Assembly: GCA_002315615.1 (NCBI GenBank)
Contig: DCHK01000068.1
Coordinates: 346 to 14,553, forward strand
Length of the DNA: 14,208 bases
Reading direction: 5' to 3'
Origin: Bacteroidales bacterium UBA1754
Lineage (GTDB): Bacteria > Bacteroidota > Bacteroidia > Bacteroidales > Paludibacteraceae
Below are positions 14,126-14,208 of this stretch, one piece after another; the first letter of the stretch is position 1; each line of letters opens with the position of its first letter. Made by a program: the position numbers and the translations under genes. The notes under the pieces were generated by a model, which ran no database searches, was not told where the DNA came from, and saw nothing but the letters and a program-made list of their open reading frames with translations.

Positions 14126-14133
14126 CAAATTTA
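14126..14133 (-). promoter_or_regulatory. Probable -7 element of the ligA promoter (TAnnTTTG)
   Basis: On the minus strand the site reads TAAATTTG, matching TAnnTTTG, and lies 20 bp upstream of the ligA start. A TTG on the minus strand at 14156-14158 lies 22 bp further upstream, slightly further than the usual spacing of about 19, so it could be a weak -33 element. Confidence 0.5.
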
Positions 14134-14181
14134 CTAAAATCAGCAAAAAAATAATCAATTAAAGCGATAAATTTATGGTCT

Positions 14182-14208
14182 ATGTACAAAAACAAAGAAG
14201 TCGTTCAA
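14182..14208 (+). CDS. Possible 5' end of a divergent gene, cut by the right edge
   Basis: An ATG at 14182 opens a frame of nine codons (MYKNKEVVQ) without a stop before the window ends. The polar, lysine-rich start would be a normal bacterial N-terminus and the position fits a gene divergent from ligA. Nine codons cannot identify a gene, and another ATG at 14175 opens a different frame, so this is tentative. Confidence 0.2.

Overview
The window looks like chromosomal DNA of a Bacteroidota bacterium, most likely a member of the Bacteroidales. The evidence is AT-rich DNA, genes without Shine-Dalgarno sequences, several TAnnTTTG (-7 type) promoter elements, lipoproteins with Bacteroidota-style lipoboxes, and Bacteroidota versions of IlvC, DapA, LigA and a large alpha-2-macroglobulin. 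Coding density is very high. The only gaps above 60 bp are the 191-bp divergent ilvC/ade region, the 62-bp gap before dapA and the right edge. No tRNA, rRNA, insertion sequence, CRISPR array or phage gene was seen.

Layout. The left edge holds the first 265 codons of ilvC on the minus strand. Divergent from it is a plus-strand run of five tightly packed genes: ade (adenine deaminase), an RsiV/PdaC-like lipoprotein, guaD (guanine deaminase), a 1886-residue alpha-2-macroglobulin-like protein and rimM. The gaps are 8, 16, 15 and 0 bp, so they are probably one transcript. rimM converges on a minus-strand block with overlapping stop codons. That block, read leftward from the right edge, is ligA, a small cysteine-rich protein resembling the DUF6913 family (start nested in the ligA end), dapA with its own promoter-like element, and a small Rieske-like lipoprotein.

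How the genes work together. Ade and GuaD deaminate adenine and guanine to hypoxanthine and xanthine, the two purine bases that feed salvage. The lipoprotein and the macroglobulin between and after them are envelope proteins, and RimM is a 30S ribosome maturation factor. No single pathway unites this operon. On the minus strand, IlvC serves branched-chain amino acid synthesis, DapA serves lysine and diaminopimelate (peptidoglycan) synthesis, and LigA serves replication and repair.

I did not find a clear novel multi-gene system. The points most worth a second look are the macroglobulin without a thioester motif, the Rieske-like lipoprotein in which both ligand histidines are replaced and which carries a surface-export-like tail, the cysteine pairs in the DUF6913-like protein, and the pairing of an RsiV-like lipoprotein with a macroglobulin in a purine-deamination operon.
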